Source of the DNA: Microbacterium sp. AK031
GTDB taxonomy: Bacteria > Actinomycetota > Actinomycetes > Actinomycetales > Microbacteriaceae
Assembly (NCBI RefSeq): GCF_024807145.1
Contig: NZ_JANUCA010000001.1
Coordinates: 248,001-312,000 of the forward strand
Direction: 5' to 3'
Length of the DNA: 64,000 nucleotides
Part shown: piece by piece, positions 16,353-26,195 of the stretch
Layout of the letters: each line of letters begins with the position of its first letter
How positions within the stretch are numbered: the first letter of the stretch is position 1
The notes under the pieces: model-generated
Database searches by the model: none
What the model was told of the DNA's origin: nothing
Seen by the model: the letters and a program-made list of their open reading frames with translations, nothing else
Position numbers and translations under genes: made by a program

Positions 16353-17774
16353 TCAGCCCGGGTGGGTCATGCTCAGCAGGTCGAGCTTCTCGTCCAGCTG
16401 CTCCAGCGTCAGCTCACCGCGCTCGACGTAGCCGAGGTCGATCACGGCATCGCGCACCGTGATGCCCTGAGTGACCGCATGCTTGGCGATCTTCGCGGCC
16501 GCCTCGTAGCCGATGAGCTTGTTCAACGGCGTCACGATCGACGGCGACATCCCGGCGAAGGCGGCGGCGCGCTCCGTGTTGGCGACGAGTCCGTCGATCG
16601 TCTTGTCGGCGAGCACGCGCGAGGCGTTGGCGATCAGGCGGATCGACTCGAGCAGCGCGGTGCCCATCACCGGGATGGCGACGTTCAGCTCGAAGGCGCC
16701 GGATGCTCCGGCCCATGCCACGGTCGCGTCATTGCCGATCACGCGGGCGCAGACCATCAGCACGGCCTCGGGCACGACGGGGTTCACCTTGCCGGGCATG
16801 ATCGACGAACCGGGCTGCAGGTCGGGGATGTGCAGCTCGCCGAGACCGGTGTTGGGGCCCGAGCCCATCCAACGCAGGTCGTTGTTGATCTTCGTCAGCG
16901 AGACGGCGATGGTGCGCAGGGCTCCGGATGTCTCGACCAGGCCGTCGCGGTTGGCCTGAGCCTCGAAGTGGTCCTTCGCCTCGGTGATCGGCAGTTCGGT
17001 CTCCTCAGCGAGCAGCGCGATGACCTTCTGCGGGAACCCGAGCGGCGTGTTGATCCCGGTGCCGACGGCCGTGCCGCCCAGCGGAACCTCTGCCACGCGG
17101 GGGAGTGCGGACTGCACGCGCTCGATGCCCAACCGGATCTGACGGGCGTAGCCGCCGAACTCCTGGCCGAGGGTGACGGGCGTCGCATCCATGAGGTGCG
17201 TGCGGCCCGCCTTCACGGCATCCTTCCACAGCTCTGCCTTCGCCTCGAGAGCCACTGCGAGGTGGTCCAGCGAGGGGATGAGCGTGTCGATGAGCGCCTG
17301 GGTCACAGCGATGTGCACCGAGGTCGGGAAGACGTCGTTCGACGACTGCGAGGCGTTCACGTGATCGTTCGGGTGCACGGCAGAGCCGAGGATGCTGGAC
17401 GCGATGGACGCCAGCACCTCGTTCATGTTCATGTTCGAGGAGGTGCCGGAACCGGTCTGGTAGGTGTCCACGGGGAATTCGCCGTCATGCACGCCCGAGG
17501 CCACCCGGTCGGCAGCAGCCGCGATCGCATCAGCGATGGCGCCGTCAAGAGTGCCGAGTTCCTTGTTCGCGAGGGCCGCGGCCTTCTTGATGCGCGCGAG
17601 GGCGGCGATCTGCGCCGATTCCAGGCCCTTGCCGGAGATCGGGAAGTTTTCCACGGCACGCTGCGTCTGCGCGCCGTACAGCGCGTTCACCGGCACACGG
17701 ACCTCGCCCATGGTGTCGTGCTCGATTCGGTAGCCCTGCGACTCTTCGCCGCTGCGCTGGTGTGTATCGGTCAC
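16353..17774 (-). CDS. fumC: Class II fumarate hydratase
   Basis: The 473-residue protein is the heat-stable, iron-independent fumarase that interconverts fumarate and malate in the TCA cycle. It shows the superfamily signature [12 protein letters not shown] (about 319-330), the N-terminal [15 protein letters not shown] and the SSNDVFPTS substrate segment. The GTG at 17774 has GAGGAGG 7 nt upstream and overlaps the carbonic anhydrase stop by 4 nt. It is the last gene of xseA-xseB-DUF4245-carbonic anhydrase-fumC. Confidence 0.96.
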   Translation of the reverse strand: MTDTHQRSGEESQGYRIEHDTMGEVRVPVNALYGAQTQRAVENFPISGKGLESAQIAALARIKKAAALANKELGTLDGAIADAIAAAADRVASGVHDGEFPVDTYQTGSGTSSNMNMNEVLASIASSILGSAVHPNDHVNASQSSNDVFPTSVHIAVTQALIDTLIPSLDHLAVALEAKAELWKDAVKAGRTHLMDATPVTLGQEFGGYARQIRLGIERVQSALPRVAEVPLGGTAVGTGINTPLGFPQKVIALLAEETELPITEAKDHFEAQANRDGLVETSGALRTIAVSLTKINNDLRWMGSGPNTGLGELHIPDLQPGSSIMPGKVNPVVPEAVLMVCARVIGNDATVAWAGASGAFELNVAIPVMGTALLESIRLIANASRVLADKTIDGLVANTERAAAFAGMSPSIVTPLNKLIGYEAAAKIAKHAVTQGITVRDAVIDLGYVERGELTLEQLDEKLDLLSMTHPG

Positions 17775-18448
17775 TGCGATCCCTCCTCGGTTGCGGGGAC
17801 GTCTTCGATCCCCTTGGTGTCGATCCCCACAGAGATGGCGGGCACGGCCGTGCCTTCGGCGAGACGGTAGTTGGCGCCGACGATGCCCAGTCGCCCCTCG
17901 GCGACCGCGTCGCTGATCAGTTCGGATGACTGCAGCAGATTCGCGACCGTGTTGCGCAAGTGCTCGCGTCCGACCTGCTCGGCGTCGATGTCGGCGGGCG
18001 ATGTTCCGCCGTTCTCCGCCAGAACCTTGCGGGCGGCGGGGATGATCGGCGCGATGAGCTTCCAGATGTGCGGCGGAAGCGGGTCGGCGTCGATCGCAGT
18101 GCCGTCGATGGCTGCGCGCACAGCTCCGCACTCGTCATGCGCGAGCACGACGATCAGCGGAACCTTGAGGATCTCGACGGCGTACTCCAGGCTTCCGACG
18201 ATCGACTCGCCGATCACCTGCCCGGCGTTGCGAACCACGAACAGATCGCCGAGTCCGAGGTCGAAGATGATCTCTGCGGCCAGGCGAGAGTCCGAGCACC
18301 CGAACAGCGTCGCGACCGGATTCTGCTGGTGGGCGAGTTCGTGGCGCCGCTCGACGTCCTGATTCGGATGTCGCGGCTCCCCGTTCACGAACCGGCGATT
18401 GCCGTCGAGCATCTGCTGCCAGGCCGCTGTGGGGGTGAGAGTCGTCAT
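17771..18448 (-). CDS. Beta-class carbonic anhydrase
   Basis: The 225-residue protein hydrates CO2 to bicarbonate. The zinc site is complete: C51 and D53 in FGCSDSR, H104 and C107 in HDECGAV, with the catalytic Asp/Arg dyad in CSDSR. Length is typical. The 4-nt overlaps on both sides (DUF4245 and fumC) show translational coupling. The role in supplying bicarbonate next to a TCA enzyme is inferred. Confidence 0.93.
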   Translation of the reverse strand: MTTLTPTAAWQQMLDGNRRFVNGEPRHPNQDVERRHELAHQQNPVATLFGCSDSRLAAEIIFDLGLGDLFVVRNAGQVIGESIVGSLEYAVEILKVPLIVVLAHDECGAVRAAIDGTAIDADPLPPHIWKLIAPIIPAARKVLAENGGTSPADIDAEQVGREHLRNTVANLLQSSELISDAVAEGRLGIVGANYRLAEGTAVPAISVGIDTKGIEDVPATEEGSQ

Positions 18449-19086
18449 GAGGCCTCCGCGATGGCGTTGATCTGAGGAACGAGCGACTCAGCGAGCTCGG
18501 CCGTCGAGCCTGCCGAGCGTGAGCCGTAGAGAAGGATGTAATCGTCGCCGGCCTGCGTGCCGATCGCATACGTCACGTTGTCGGCGGAATCGCCGCCGAG
18601 CGCGTACACGTCCCACTCGAGCCCGCCGATCCGCGTGGTGTCTGTGGCCGCGGTGCCGTTCAGCATCTGCGGCGCCCAGGAGGCATCGTCATCGAACGCC
18701 TGCGCGACGCGGATGAAACCGCGCTCGTCTTCCGCTGCGGGCGCAAGCGTGATGTTCCAGACGACGGTGGCGCCGCCCTGCAGCTCGGCAGCGTTGACGC
18801 GCCAGAAATCACCCAGCTCGGGGACGATCGCGGGGCTGTCCATGGTCGATTCGACGTCTTGCGCGATCGCGGCGACGTCGACCTTCGTCTCGGACGCCCG
18901 CTCCCCGCGCGGCACGGCGAAGATCACGATAGCGACCACGACCAGCGTGGCGAGAAGTGCTGCGATCAGGTTGCGGAAGTTCTGGCTCGCGCGGTAGCTC
19001 TTACTGAACTCCGCCTTGCGCGCGGCGGTCTCCTCGGGCGTCTCTGGCCTGCCCAACTCGGCGACGATCGGAGCGCTTTTGCTCAC
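18445..19086 (-). CDS. DUF4245 domain membrane protein
   Basis: The 213-residue protein has a 37-residue cytoplasmic segment ([16 protein letters not shown]), one membrane helix (about 38-58, [17 protein letters not shown]) and an extracytoplasmic domain with [11 protein letters not shown] and LLYGSRSAG typical of DUF4245. The family recurs in actinobacteria next to xseB and glpX/fumC. Function unknown. The GTG at 19086 overlaps xseB by 4 nt. Confidence 0.85.
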   Translation of the reverse strand: MSKSAPIVAELGRPETPEETAARKAEFSKSYRASQNFRNLIAALLATLVVVAIVIFAVPRGERASETKVDVAAIAQDVESTMDSPAIVPELGDFWRVNAAELQGGATVVWNITLAPAAEDERGFIRVAQAFDDDASWAPQMLNGTAATDTTRIGGLEWDVYALGGDSADNVTYAIGTQAGDDYILLYGSRSAGSTAELAESLVPQINAIAEAS

Positions 19087-19340
19087 GACTCTTCCCCTGC
19101 GGACGAGTCGGACGAGTCGGATGCCGCGGCACGCGCCTGCTCGAGGCGGCGCTTCGCGCCCAGGAGCCACTCCTCGCAGCGCGCCGCGAGCGCTTCGCCG
19201 CGCTCCCAGAGGGCGAGCGAGTGCTCGAGGGTCGGGGCACCCTGTTCGAGTTCGGCGACCACACGCACCAGTTCATCGCGAGCGGCCTCGAACGACAGGG
19301 TCTCGACGGGGGAGTCGGTCGGCGCAGTCACAGTTTCCAT
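19083..19340 (-). CDS. xseB: Exodeoxyribonuclease VII small subunit
   Basis: The 85-residue, highly charged helical protein shows [20 protein letters not shown] and [17 protein letters not shown], the hallmark of XseB. It binds the XseA C-terminal helices to form exonuclease VII, which degrades single-stranded DNA from both ends. It lies 23 nt after xseA. A second possible start, the GTG three codons in (19331), lies 7 nt after a TAGAAT hexamer and could be used by an internal leaderless promoter. Confidence 0.93.
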   Translation of the reverse strand: METVTAPTDSPVETLSFEAARDELVRVVAELEQGAPTLEHSLALWERGEALAARCEEWLLGAKRRLEQARAAASDSSDSSAGEES

Positions 19341-19363
19341 TCTACGTCCAGCGCGCGTCGGGC

Positions 19364-20659
19364 TCAGGCACCGGCCGGGCCGGCGGGGGCTTCCGCGATC
19401 TCGCCCTCTGAGCGGGCGGCGAGCGACCCACGGTCGACGGTGATGGTCAGTGCGGCGCCGGCCGGAGCATCCGCGGCGTCTCGCAGGATCACACCGCCGT
19501 CGAGGTGCGCGATCGCGTAGCCGCGGGCCAGCGTCGCTGCAGGCGAGAGCGCCCGGAGAGATGCGCGCAACTCGCTGGTCGCACGCGTGGCGGCGTCGAG
19601 GCGGCGCGTGATCGTGTCGCGTCCGCGCGAGACCTGCAGCCAGATCTCCTGTGCCCGATTCGCGATGATCGGATCGGGGGATCGCAGCACCGGGCGCGTA
19701 CGCAGCTGCTCGAGCTGCAGGATGTCGTGCGATATGCGCTGCGTGAGCCGAGTGGTCGCGCGTGAGCGCAGCTGCCCGATCAGCGCGCGCTGCTCTCCGA
19801 CGTCCGGGACGACGCGCTTGGCGGCATCGGTCGGCGTCGAGGCGCGGAGGTCGGCGACATCATCGAGAAGAGGGTGATCGTTCTCATGCCCGATCGCCGA
19901 GACGACGGGCGTGGATGCTGCGGCCACCGCCCGCACGAGACGCTCATCGCTGAACCCGAGCAGGGTCTGCGGATCGCCGCCGCCGCGGGCGATGATGATG
20001 ACGTCGACGTCGGGGTCGGCGTCGAGTTTGGCCAGTGCGGAGAGCGTGTCCGGAACGCAGCGATCGCCCTGCACCGCGGCGTACTCGGTGCGGAATCGCA
20101 CCTGAGGCCAGCGCAGTTCTGAGTTGCGATGCACATCCTTCTCGGCATCCGACTTCTCGCCGGTGATGAGGCCGATGGTGTGCGGGAGGAACGGCAAGGG
20201 TTTCTTGCGGGACGCATCGAACAGTCCCTCCTGGCGCAGTTGGACACGCAGCTTCTCGAGGCGCTCGAGCTGGTCGCCGAGCCCGACGTGCTTCATGGAC
20301 GACACCGTGAAGCTGAAATCGCCGGCCTTGACGAAGTAGTCGGCCTTCACCGCAGCGACGACGTGGTCGCCGATGCCGAGATCGGCAGGGATGCGCGCTC
20401 GCACGCTCGACCAGATGCGGATCGAGATCTGCGCGTCGGACTGAGTGTCCTTCAGACGGGCGAACACGTTGCCGCCGCGCGCGTTCCACGAGGTGATCTC
20501 GCCTTCGACCCAGACGACGTTCCAGCGCGCGATGAAGTCGCGGATCGTGGTGTTCAGCCGGGCGACCGAGGTCGGAGCATCCGCCGTCGAGTCGCGCGGT
20601 GCGACGGCGTCGGCCGGGGGAGCCTCGCCCTTCGCCGGTGTCGCTTCGAAGACCGTCAT
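19364..20659 (-). CDS. xseA: Exodeoxyribonuclease VII large subunit
   Basis: The 431-residue catalytic subunit has an N-terminal OB-fold (about 30-130, WVEGEITSW...VFARLKD), a catalytic core with [13 protein letters not shown] and [42 protein letters not shown], and a long C-terminal helical arm that binds XseB. The ATG at 20659 is chosen by the AAGGGGGCCGG just before it; the frame stays open far upstream only as a shadow of ispH. First gene of its operon. Confidence 0.95.
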   Translation of the reverse strand: MTVFEATPAKGEAPPADAVAPRDSTADAPTSVARLNTTIRDFIARWNVVWVEGEITSWNARGGNVFARLKDTQSDAQISIRIWSSVRARIPADLGIGDHVVAAVKADYFVKAGDFSFTVSSMKHVGLGDQLERLEKLRVQLRQEGLFDASRKKPLPFLPHTIGLITGEKSDAEKDVHRNSELRWPQVRFRTEYAAVQGDRCVPDTLSALAKLDADPDVDVIIIARGGGDPQTLLGFSDERLVRAVAAASTPVVSAIGHENDHPLLDDVADLRASTPTDAAKRVVPDVGEQRALIGQLRSRATTRLTQRISHDILQLEQLRTRPVLRSPDPIIANRAQEIWLQVSRGRDTITRRLDAATRATSELRASLRALSPAATLARGYAIAHLDGGVILRDAADAPAGAALTITVDRGSLAARSEGEIAEAPAGPAGA

Positions 20660-20722
20660 CCGGCCCCCTTTCGTGCTTGTGCGCCTGAGCGTGCGTCCAG
20701 GCCTGTCATGACCGTTCGAAGG

Positions 20723-20728
20723 TAGGAT
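20723..20728 (+). promoter_or_regulatory. -10 hexamer TAGGAT, leaderless start of ispH
   Basis: TAGGAT lies 6 nt before the GTG at 20735. Confidence 0.5.
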
Positions 20729-20734
20729 CGGAGT

Positions 20735-21814
20735 GTGAGCCAGGCCACCGTACATCTCCCCGTTCCCCGCATCCCTCGATCGCGCGGGGCGCGGCTTCAG
20801 GATATCCCGGTGGACGGACAGAAGCGGGTTCTGCTCGCAGCACCGCGTGGTTACTGCGCGGGTGTGGATCGTGCCGTCGTCGCCGTCGAGAAGGCGCTCG
20901 AGCGCTACGGCGCCCCGGTGTACGTGCGCAAGCAGATCGTGCACAACATCCATGTCGTCACCGAGCTCGAGGAGAAGGGCGCGGTCTTCGTCGAAGAGGT
21001 CGACGAGGTCCCGACCGGTGCGCACGTCGTGTTCAGTGCGCACGGTGTCTCTCCCGCGGTCGTCGACGCGGCATCCGATCGAGGACTGCACGCGATCGAC
21101 GCGACCTGCCCGCTGGTCACCAAGGTGCACCGCGAGGCCGTTCGCTTCGCCCGCGACGACTTCGAGATCCTGCTGATCGGCCATGAGGGTCACGAAGAGG
21201 TTGAGGGAACGGCTGGCGAGGCTCCTGAGCACGTCACGATCGTGAATTCTCCCGCGGAAGCGGACACCGTCCAGGTCAAGGACCCTTCGAAGGTCGTGTG
21301 GCTGTCTCAGACGACGCTCTCGGTCGACGAGACCATGCAGACCGTCAATCGGCTGCGCCTGCGCTTCCCTGAACTGCACAACCCGCCGTCGGATGACATC
21401 TGCTACGCCACCCAGAACCGTCAGGTCGCGATCAAGAAGGTCGCGGCAGACGCCGAGCTGGTGATCGTCGTCGGCTCGTCGAACTCGTCGAACAGCGTGC
21501 GACTGGTGGAAGTGGCTCTGGAGTACGGAGCGAAGGCGGCGTACCGGGTGGATTACGCCGAGGAGATCAAGCAGGAATGGCTCGACGGCGTCGCCACGGT
21601 CGGAGTGACGAGCGGGGCCTCCGTTCCAGAGGTTCTCGTGCGCGAGGTGCTCGAGACACTGGCCGCCGCAGGCTACGGCGATGTGGAGGAGATCCGCACC
21701 GCCGAGGAGGACCTGATGTTCTCCCTACCCAAGGAGCTGCGCCAGGACGCCTCCGGACAGCGCGACGCTCGTGCGCTCGGTGGTCGTGCGACGGCGGATT
21801 CCTCCGTTTCCTGA
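20735..21814 (+). CDS. ispH: 4-hydroxy-3-methylbut-2-enyl diphosphate reductase
   Basis: The 359-residue iron-sulfur enzyme makes IPP and DMAPP in the last step of the MEP pathway. The three cluster cysteines are C41 (GYCAGVDRA), C125 (ATCPLV) and C223 ([10 protein letters not shown]), and the HEGHEE and SSNSSNS substrate motifs are present. The first 28 residues are an extension before the conserved core; the GTG at 20735 is supported by the leaderless -10. It supplies precursors to the prenyltransferase encoded 9 kb away. Confidence 0.96.
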   Translation: MSQATVHLPVPRIPRSRGARLQDIPVDGQKRVLLAAPRGYCAGVDRAVVAVEKALERYGAPVYVRKQIVHNIHVVTELEEKGAVFVEEVDEVPTGAHVVFSAHGVSPAVVDAASDRGLHAIDATCPLVTKVHREAVRFARDDFEILLIGHEGHEEVEGTAGEAPEHVTIVNSPAEADTVQVKDPSKVVWLSQTTLSVDETMQTVNRLRLRFPELHNPPSDDICYATQNRQVAIKKVAADAELVIVVGSSNSSNSVRLVEVALEYGAKAAYRVDYAEEIKQEWLDGVATVGVTSGASVPEVLVREVLETLAAAGYGDVEEIRTAEEDLMFSLPKELRQDASGQRDARALGGRATADSSVS

Positions 21815-21952
21815 ACGGCGACCGCGCGCGCTCGGCGCGACAGTTGATTTAGGCTTGTCGCGCAGCACTCGTATCACGGTGCTGCAGATGGAGAGTGCGT
21901 CCCCAGCGCATCTTCATCTTGAGGTGTGAGCGTCCCCAGCGTTCCGCTTCGG

Positions 21953-21986
21953 CGGCCCCAGAGTAGTCCCCACTCCTCTGGGGCCG
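21953..21986 (+). terminator. Hairpin terminator between ispH and the DUF6264 gene
   Basis: CGGCCCCAGAG (21953-21963) pairs perfectly with CTCTGGGGCCG (21976-21986) around a 12-nt loop; no T tract follows. The preceding interval 21815-21952 holds a second weaker hairpin (GCAGCAC 21862-21868 / GTGCTGC 21879-21885) and a 12-bp direct repeat GCGTCCCCAGCG at 21897 and 21930, but no gene. Confidence 0.6.
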
Positions 21987-22059
21987 TCGAGATCTCTACG
22001 ACGGGCTGTCATTGCGTGCGACGCTCGTCTTCCTGCGATCTGTTCAATGACGAGCCGGT

Positions 22060-22065
22060 TAGCAT
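22060..22065 (+). promoter_or_regulatory. -10 hexamer TAGCAT, leaderless start of the DUF6264 gene
   Basis: TAGCAT lies 6 nt before the ATG at 22072. Confidence 0.55.
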
Positions 22066-22071
22066 GTCGGG

Positions 22072-22632
22072 ATGACCGATCAGCGGCCCCAGTACGGCGA
22101 GTATGCGACCCCGGATGAACAGCGACGGCTCGCAGGACTCCCGCCGCTGGACGCGGCACCGCCTGCCGCGTCGCGCACAGCGCCGCCCGCCGCACCGCCC
22201 GCTGCGTCGGTGAGCGATCAGCGGGCGCCGCAGGCATCCGCTGGAGCCGTCATGAAGGCACGGCCATGGGACCGAGTCATCACGATCGGGCTGCTGGCCT
22301 ACGGCGTGATCAACGTCATCATGACCGGGATCTCGTATCTCGACCTGCCGACGGTCATGAACGGGAGCATGAAGATCCTCGGGATCGAGGGAGAGTTCAC
22401 GAACTTCGCTCAGGGCAGGCTGTGGGGCACGATCGCAGCGGTTCTCCTCGTCATCGGCTGGGTGATCACTGCCTGGCTCTCCATACGCCGCCTGCGCACC
22501 GGCAAACTCACCTGGTGGGTGCCATTGGTCGGTGCAGCGGTCACCATGCTGATCGTGTCGATCTGCATCATGGTGCCCATGATGGGCGATCCGGCGTTCA
22601 TGGCGTATGTCGACGGGATGTCGGGCCGTTGA
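22072..22632 (+). CDS. DUF6264 family membrane protein
   Basis: The 186-residue protein has a Pro/Ala-rich cytoplasmic N-terminus (about 1-60, starting TDQRPQYGEYATPDEQRRLAG) and three membrane helices (about 68-88, 115-137, 148-170). This layout and the opening GEYATPEEQ-type motif mark DUF6264, a Microbacteriaceae family of unknown function. The stop overlaps the MOSC gene start. Confidence 0.78.
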   Translation: MTDQRPQYGEYATPDEQRRLAGLPPLDAAPPAASRTAPPAAPPAASVSDQRAPQASAGAVMKARPWDRVITIGLLAYGVINVIMTGISYLDLPTVMNGSMKILGIEGEFTNFAQGRLWGTIAAVLLVIGWVITAWLSIRRLRTGKLTWWVPLVGAAVTMLIVSICIMVPMMGDPAFMAYVDGMSGR

Positions 22633-23183
22633 GCGCCGCGAGCGTTCTCGCTGTCTGCGTGGTGCATCAGCTCCGACCGGATGCCGGTCCCGTCGGCACG
22701 ACGGCGATCGACAAGCGTCCGGTGTCGGGCTCGGTCCGCGTCGGCGCGTACGGGGTCAATGCCGATGTGCAGGCCGACCGCAAGAACCACGGCGGGCTCG
22801 ATCAGGCGGTGTACGCGTACTCGCAGGAGGATGCCGAGTACTGGGCAGACGAGCTGGGACGCGAGCTGCCGTCCGGATGGTTCGGGGAGAACCTGCGCGT
22901 GGACGGCATGAACGTGAACGCGGCCAAGGTCGGGGAGCGGTGGCAGATCGGCAGGCGCGTGATCGTCGAGGTGACGACATCGCGCCACCCGTGCCAGACG
23001 TTCGCGCGGTGGGTCGGTGGCGACGACGAGCGCGGCTGGGTCAAGCGCTTCGCTCTGGCGGGGCGGCTCGGCGCCTATCTGCGCGTCATCTCGACGGGGC
23101 GCATCGAGGCCGGCGACGAGATCACCGTGCTGGAGCGTCCGGCTGACGCGCCGACGATCCTCGAAGTGTATCGGGCCCGGTAG
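22629..23183 (+). CDS. MOSC domain-containing protein (YiiM-like)
   Basis: The 184-residue protein shows the YiiM-type pattern: VGAYGVNADVQADRKNHGG, then WFGENLRVDG, and HPCQTFARW with the conserved MOSC cysteine that carries sulfur or contacts the molybdenum cofactor. YiiM reduces N-hydroxylated bases and similar compounds; the specific role here is inferred. The TTG start at 22629 overlaps the upstream stop as TTGA, implying coupling; a GTG ten codons later (22659) is the alternative. Confidence 0.82.
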   Translation: MSAASVLAVCVVHQLRPDAGPVGTTAIDKRPVSGSVRVGAYGVNADVQADRKNHGGLDQAVYAYSQEDAEYWADELGRELPSGWFGENLRVDGMNVNAAKVGERWQIGRRVIVEVTTSRHPCQTFARWVGGDDERGWVKRFALAGRLGAYLRVISTGRIEAGDEITVLERPADAPTILEVYRAR

Positions 23184-23230
23184 CCGGCACTCACCGGCCG
23201 TGACCGGCGCCGCCAAGTCATGCTCGGCTC

Positions 23231-23491
23231 ATGACCCCCAAGGAGACGTCGACGACGCGGTCGTGGACGGATGCCACGGACGCGCTGTTCTAGTCGATCC
23301 TCATCGAGGATGCGCTGGCCACGCTGACGCATGATCACCGTGAGGTCATCATGCGCGCGTACTTCGGCGGATGCACGATCGCCGAGATCGCAGCGGAACT
23401 CGATGTTCCGGAGGGAACGGTGAAGTCGCGTCTGCACTACGGCATCCGGTCCCTGCGACTCGCGCTGCAGGAGAAGGGAGTGACGCGATGA
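23231..23491 (+). pseudogene. Remnant of an ECF sigma factor (region 4 only, with internal stop)
   Basis: From the ATG at 23231 twenty codons read to a TAG at 23291; the same frame then continues 65 codons to the TGA at 23489-23491. That part is a clear sigma-70 region 4: ALATLTHDHREVIMRAYFGG, CTIAEIAAELDVPEGTVKSR, LHYGIRSLRLALQE. Region 2, which binds the -10 element, is missing, and the linker is cut by the stop. The end overlaps the anti-sigma start as ATGA, the usual arrangement. This is a dead gene with a large internal deletion plus a nonsense mutation. Confidence 0.85.
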
Positions 23492-24068
23492 ACGCCGATC
23501 ACACGCGTTTCGCCGAATGGGACGCGGCGTACCTGATGGGCGCGCTGAACTCGGCGGATCGCCGCCGCTTCGAGGAGCATCTCGACGACTGCGAGGCGTG
23601 CGGCCGTGCGGTCGCCGAACTCGCGCCGGTGATCGGTCTGCTCGGACGTATCGAGCGTAGACACGCGGAGTCCCATCCTGCAGAGACTCCCGCGGGACCG
23701 GATCCGTCTCGTCGCGTGACGTTGCCGCTTGCGCCGGCACCCGAGGAGACCACAGTCGTCACGTGCAGGCCACCTCGGACATCCCACTCGAAGCGACCGC
23801 TGAGCTCACCGAGGTCGGTTGGGGCACGCGCATCGATCTGGAGTGCATCTACGGCGGCTCAGGCGGGGGATATGCCGACTGGCCATACGAGTTGTACGTG
23901 ATCGGCAGGGACGGCGCTGAGGAGGCCGTTTCCAGCTGGCGTGCGCGTCCAAGGACGACGGCTCAGCTCAGCGCGGTTACGGCGCTGGATCTCGGAGGGA
24001 TCGAGACGCTGGAGATCCGCGCCGTCGGGTCGGGGCAGGTGCTCATGCGCGTCGAACTGTCCGGTTGA
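23488..24068 (+). pseudogene. Broken anti-sigma factor (zinc-finger part and extracytoplasmic part in different frames)
   Basis: The ATG at 23488 opens a zf-HC2-type domain with HxxxCxxC (EEHLDDCEACGRA). After about 90 residues, near 23755-23765, the expected membrane helix is absent and the frame changes. The typical periplasmic domain (ATAELTEVGWGTRIDLECIY...) then continues in another frame to 24068. The transmembrane segment was apparently deleted with a frameshift, so no membrane-bound anti-sigma can be made. Partner of the broken sigma gene upstream. Confidence 0.85.
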
Positions 24069-24134
24069 ACCCTTCTCGCGTCGGCGTCGTTTCCCCGGTG
24101 ACCGCAGTTGCGATCGCAGAGGAAGGGACGATCC

Positions 24135-24622
24135 ATGTTCACGAAGATCGGCAAGGCCGCCGCGATGGCTGCTCTGCTCACACTGGCGTTGTCTGGCTGC
24201 GCAGGCGGCACGTCCGACACGGCGGACCCGGCACCCGACCCTGGCGACGGATACGGCATGACGGAAGAGGGCGCTCAGCTCATGGTCGCCGATTCCCAGC
24301 TCGGTGAGATCGTGGTCGATGCCGAAGGCATGACCGTCTACATGTTCGACAGCGACACACAAGGCGCAGGGGAGAGCACTTGCGAGGGCAGTGTGCGACG
24401 AGCTGGCCGGCGGTGACCACAGATGGCGACCCGGTGGCGGGTGATGGGGTCACCGGCGAACTCGGCACGATCACGGGGGTGGACGGCTCCACCCAGGTGA
24501 CGCTCAACGGCTGGCCGCTGTACTACTTCGCAGGCGATGCCGCAGCCGGTGACGTCGCGGGTCAGGGCGTGAACGACGTGTGGTGGGTGCTGTCACCGGA
24601 CGGGGAACGCATGGCGGAGTGA
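24135..24622 (+). pseudogene. Frameshifted lipoprotein with secreted repeats (COG4315 type)
   Basis: The ATG at 24135 begins a lipoprotein signal (AALLTLALSGCAGG, lipobox LSGC) and the first repeat (GMTVYMFDSDTQG, STCEG). Around 24380-24390 the frame breaks; the other frame carries the continuation GQCATSWPAV, then GWPLYYFAGDAAAGDVAGQG and WWVLSPDGERM to the stop at 24622. Such lipoproteins commonly sit next to this type of ECF sigma/anti-sigma pair. A single indel could be a sequencing error, but both upstream partners are also broken. Confidence 0.8.
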
Positions 24623-24654
24623 GTCGTAGGCACTTTCGATGAGCGAAATGCGCC

Positions 24655-24843
24655 TCAGCTCTCCGAGACATGGGCATCGGATCCGGGATACACCGTGCCC
24701 TCGTGCCCATCGTCCCACCGCACCATGTAGGGCGGGGATCCGTTCTCGCCATGGACCTCGAGGATCTCGCCCTCTCGCCTGTGCGCGGTATCGGTGCGCC
24801 CTTCGACGATCAACCGGTCACCGGGTTTCGCCTGCATCGCCAT
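24655..24843 (-). CDS. DUF1918 domain protein
   Basis: The 62-residue protein has an SH3-like beta-barrel pattern (KPGDRLIVEGR...GEILEVHG...PPYMVRWDDGHEGTVYPG), diagnostic of DUF1918, a small actinobacterial family of unknown function. GAGGAGG lies 6 nt before the ATG at 24843, which decides the start; a GTG codon one position further upstream is less likely. Confidence 0.88.
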   Translation of the reverse strand: MAMQAKPGDRLIVEGRTDTAHRREGEILEVHGENGSPPYMVRWDDGHEGTVYPGSDAHVSES

Positions 24844-24935
24844 CACACCCCTCCTCGTGGATCGGATGCTTCAACGATGCTCCTTGTGGCGACCAGTGGC
24901 AAGGCCTCCTGCGGCGGGCGTGCTGGCAATGAGAA

Positions 24936-24963
24936 TGCCTCGACCCGAAACCGGGCCGAGGCA
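24936..24963 (-). terminator. Terminator of fbaA
   Basis: TGCCTCG-A-CCCG (24936-24947) pairs with CGGG-C-CGAGGCA (24952-24963) around AAAC, with one A/C mismatch. It lies 18 nt beyond the fbaA stop on the minus strand and is followed by TTCTCATT. Confidence 0.75.
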
Positions 24964-24980
24964 GTCTCACACTTCGCGGC

Positions 24981-26009
24981 TCAGCTCTTGGACTGGCCGT
25001 ACGAGCCCAGCTGGCGGGTCGACTCGACCACACGAACGGCCATCGCCGACTCAGCGACCTTGCCCCACGCGCGCGGGTCGTACTGCTTCTTGTTGCCGAC
25101 CTCGCCGTCGACCTTCAGGACGCCGTCGTAGTTCTTGAACATGTAGTCGGCGATCGCACGCGTGTAGGCGTACTGCGTGTCGGTGTCGATGTTCATCTTG
25201 ATGACGCCGTTGGCGACTGCGAGTGCGATCTCCTCGTCGGTGGAGCCGGAGCCGCCGTGGAAGACGAGGTCGAGCGGCTTCGCGCCGGTGTTGAACTTCG
25301 CCGCGATGCCTTCCTGGATCTCGCCGAGCAGCTCGGGGCGCAGCTTGACGCCGCCCGGCTTGTAGACGCCGTGCACGTTCCCGAACGTGAGGGCGGCGAT
25401 GTAGCGGCCGTGCTCGCCGAGACCGAGCGCCTCAACGGCTTGGGTGACGTCGGCGATCGTCGTGTAGAGCGCCTCGTTCGAGCCCTCGTGCTTCACGCCG
25501 TCCTCCTCGCCGCCGACGACGCCGATCTCGACCTCGAGGATGGCGTTGATCGCCTTCATACGGGGGAGCAGGTCTTTCGCGATCTCGATGTTCTCCGCGA
25601 GGGGAACAGCCGAGCCATCCCACATGTGGGACTGGAAGATCGGATTGCGACCTGCCTTGACCTCTTCTTCGGAGGCTGCGATCAGCGGTTCGACGAAGCC
25701 GGCGAGGGCGTCCTTCGGGCAGTGGTCGGTGTGCAGGGCGACGGTGATCGGGTAGTTCTTGGCGACCTCGGTGGCGTAGCGCGCGAATGCGAGAGCGCCG
25801 GTCGCGCGGGCCTTCACGGTGTGGCCGGCGAAGTAGTCGGCGCCACCGGTGGTGACCTGGATGATGCCGTCGGAGCCGGCCTCGGTCAGCCCCTGGAGGA
25901 CGGAGTTGATGGTCTGCGAGCTGGAGACGTTGAAGGCGGGATACGCGAAGCCACCGGCCTTCGCGCGGTCGAGCATTTCTGCGTACTGATCCGGAGTGGC
26001 GACGGGCAT
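24981..26009 (-). CDS. fbaA: Class II fructose-bisphosphate aldolase
   Basis: The 342-residue metal-dependent aldolase cleaves fructose 1,6-bisphosphate in glycolysis and works in reverse in gluconeogenesis. Zinc-site His residues are in ALHTDHCPKD (about 93-102), in TFGNVHGVYKPG and in LVFHGGSGST; GSGST and NIDTDTQYAYTRA bind phosphate and substrate. The ATG at 26009 has AGGAG 6 nt upstream. Divergent from glpX, which catalyses the next gluconeogenic step. Confidence 0.96.
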   Translation of the reverse strand: MPVATPDQYAEMLDRAKAGGFAYPAFNVSSSQTINSVLQGLTEAGSDGIIQVTTGGADYFAGHTVKARATGALAFARYATEVAKNYPITVALHTDHCPKDALAGFVEPLIAASEEEVKAGRNPIFQSHMWDGSAVPLAENIEIAKDLLPRMKAINAILEVEIGVVGGEEDGVKHEGSNEALYTTIADVTQAVEALGLGEHGRYIAALTFGNVHGVYKPGGVKLRPELLGEIQEGIAAKFNTGAKPLDLVFHGGSGSTDEEIALAVANGVIKMNIDTDTQYAYTRAIADYMFKNYDGVLKVDGEVGNKKQYDPRAWGKVAESAMAVRVVESTRQLGSYGQSKS

Positions 26010-26183
26010 GAAAACTCCTGCGATAGATGAAGCCGGGACAGCTTTCACTCTATCGGTGCGGGCGAGCGGATGCCGCGGGCCCAGGCGCCGGCACTCTCCG
26101 TGCACTCTTCGCCAGTGTTAAGAAACGCGATTCCTTCGTGTGAATTCGCGTGAAACACCAGCGGTTCCGAGCAATCTGCTGGC

Positions 26184-26189
26184 TAGGCT
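26184..26189 (+). promoter_or_regulatory. -10 hexamer TAGGCT, leaderless start of glpX
   Basis: TAGGCT lies 6 nt before the ATG at 26196. A TTCCGAGCAATCTGC stretch precedes it without a clear -35. Confidence 0.55.
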
Positions 26190-26195
26190 GACCAC

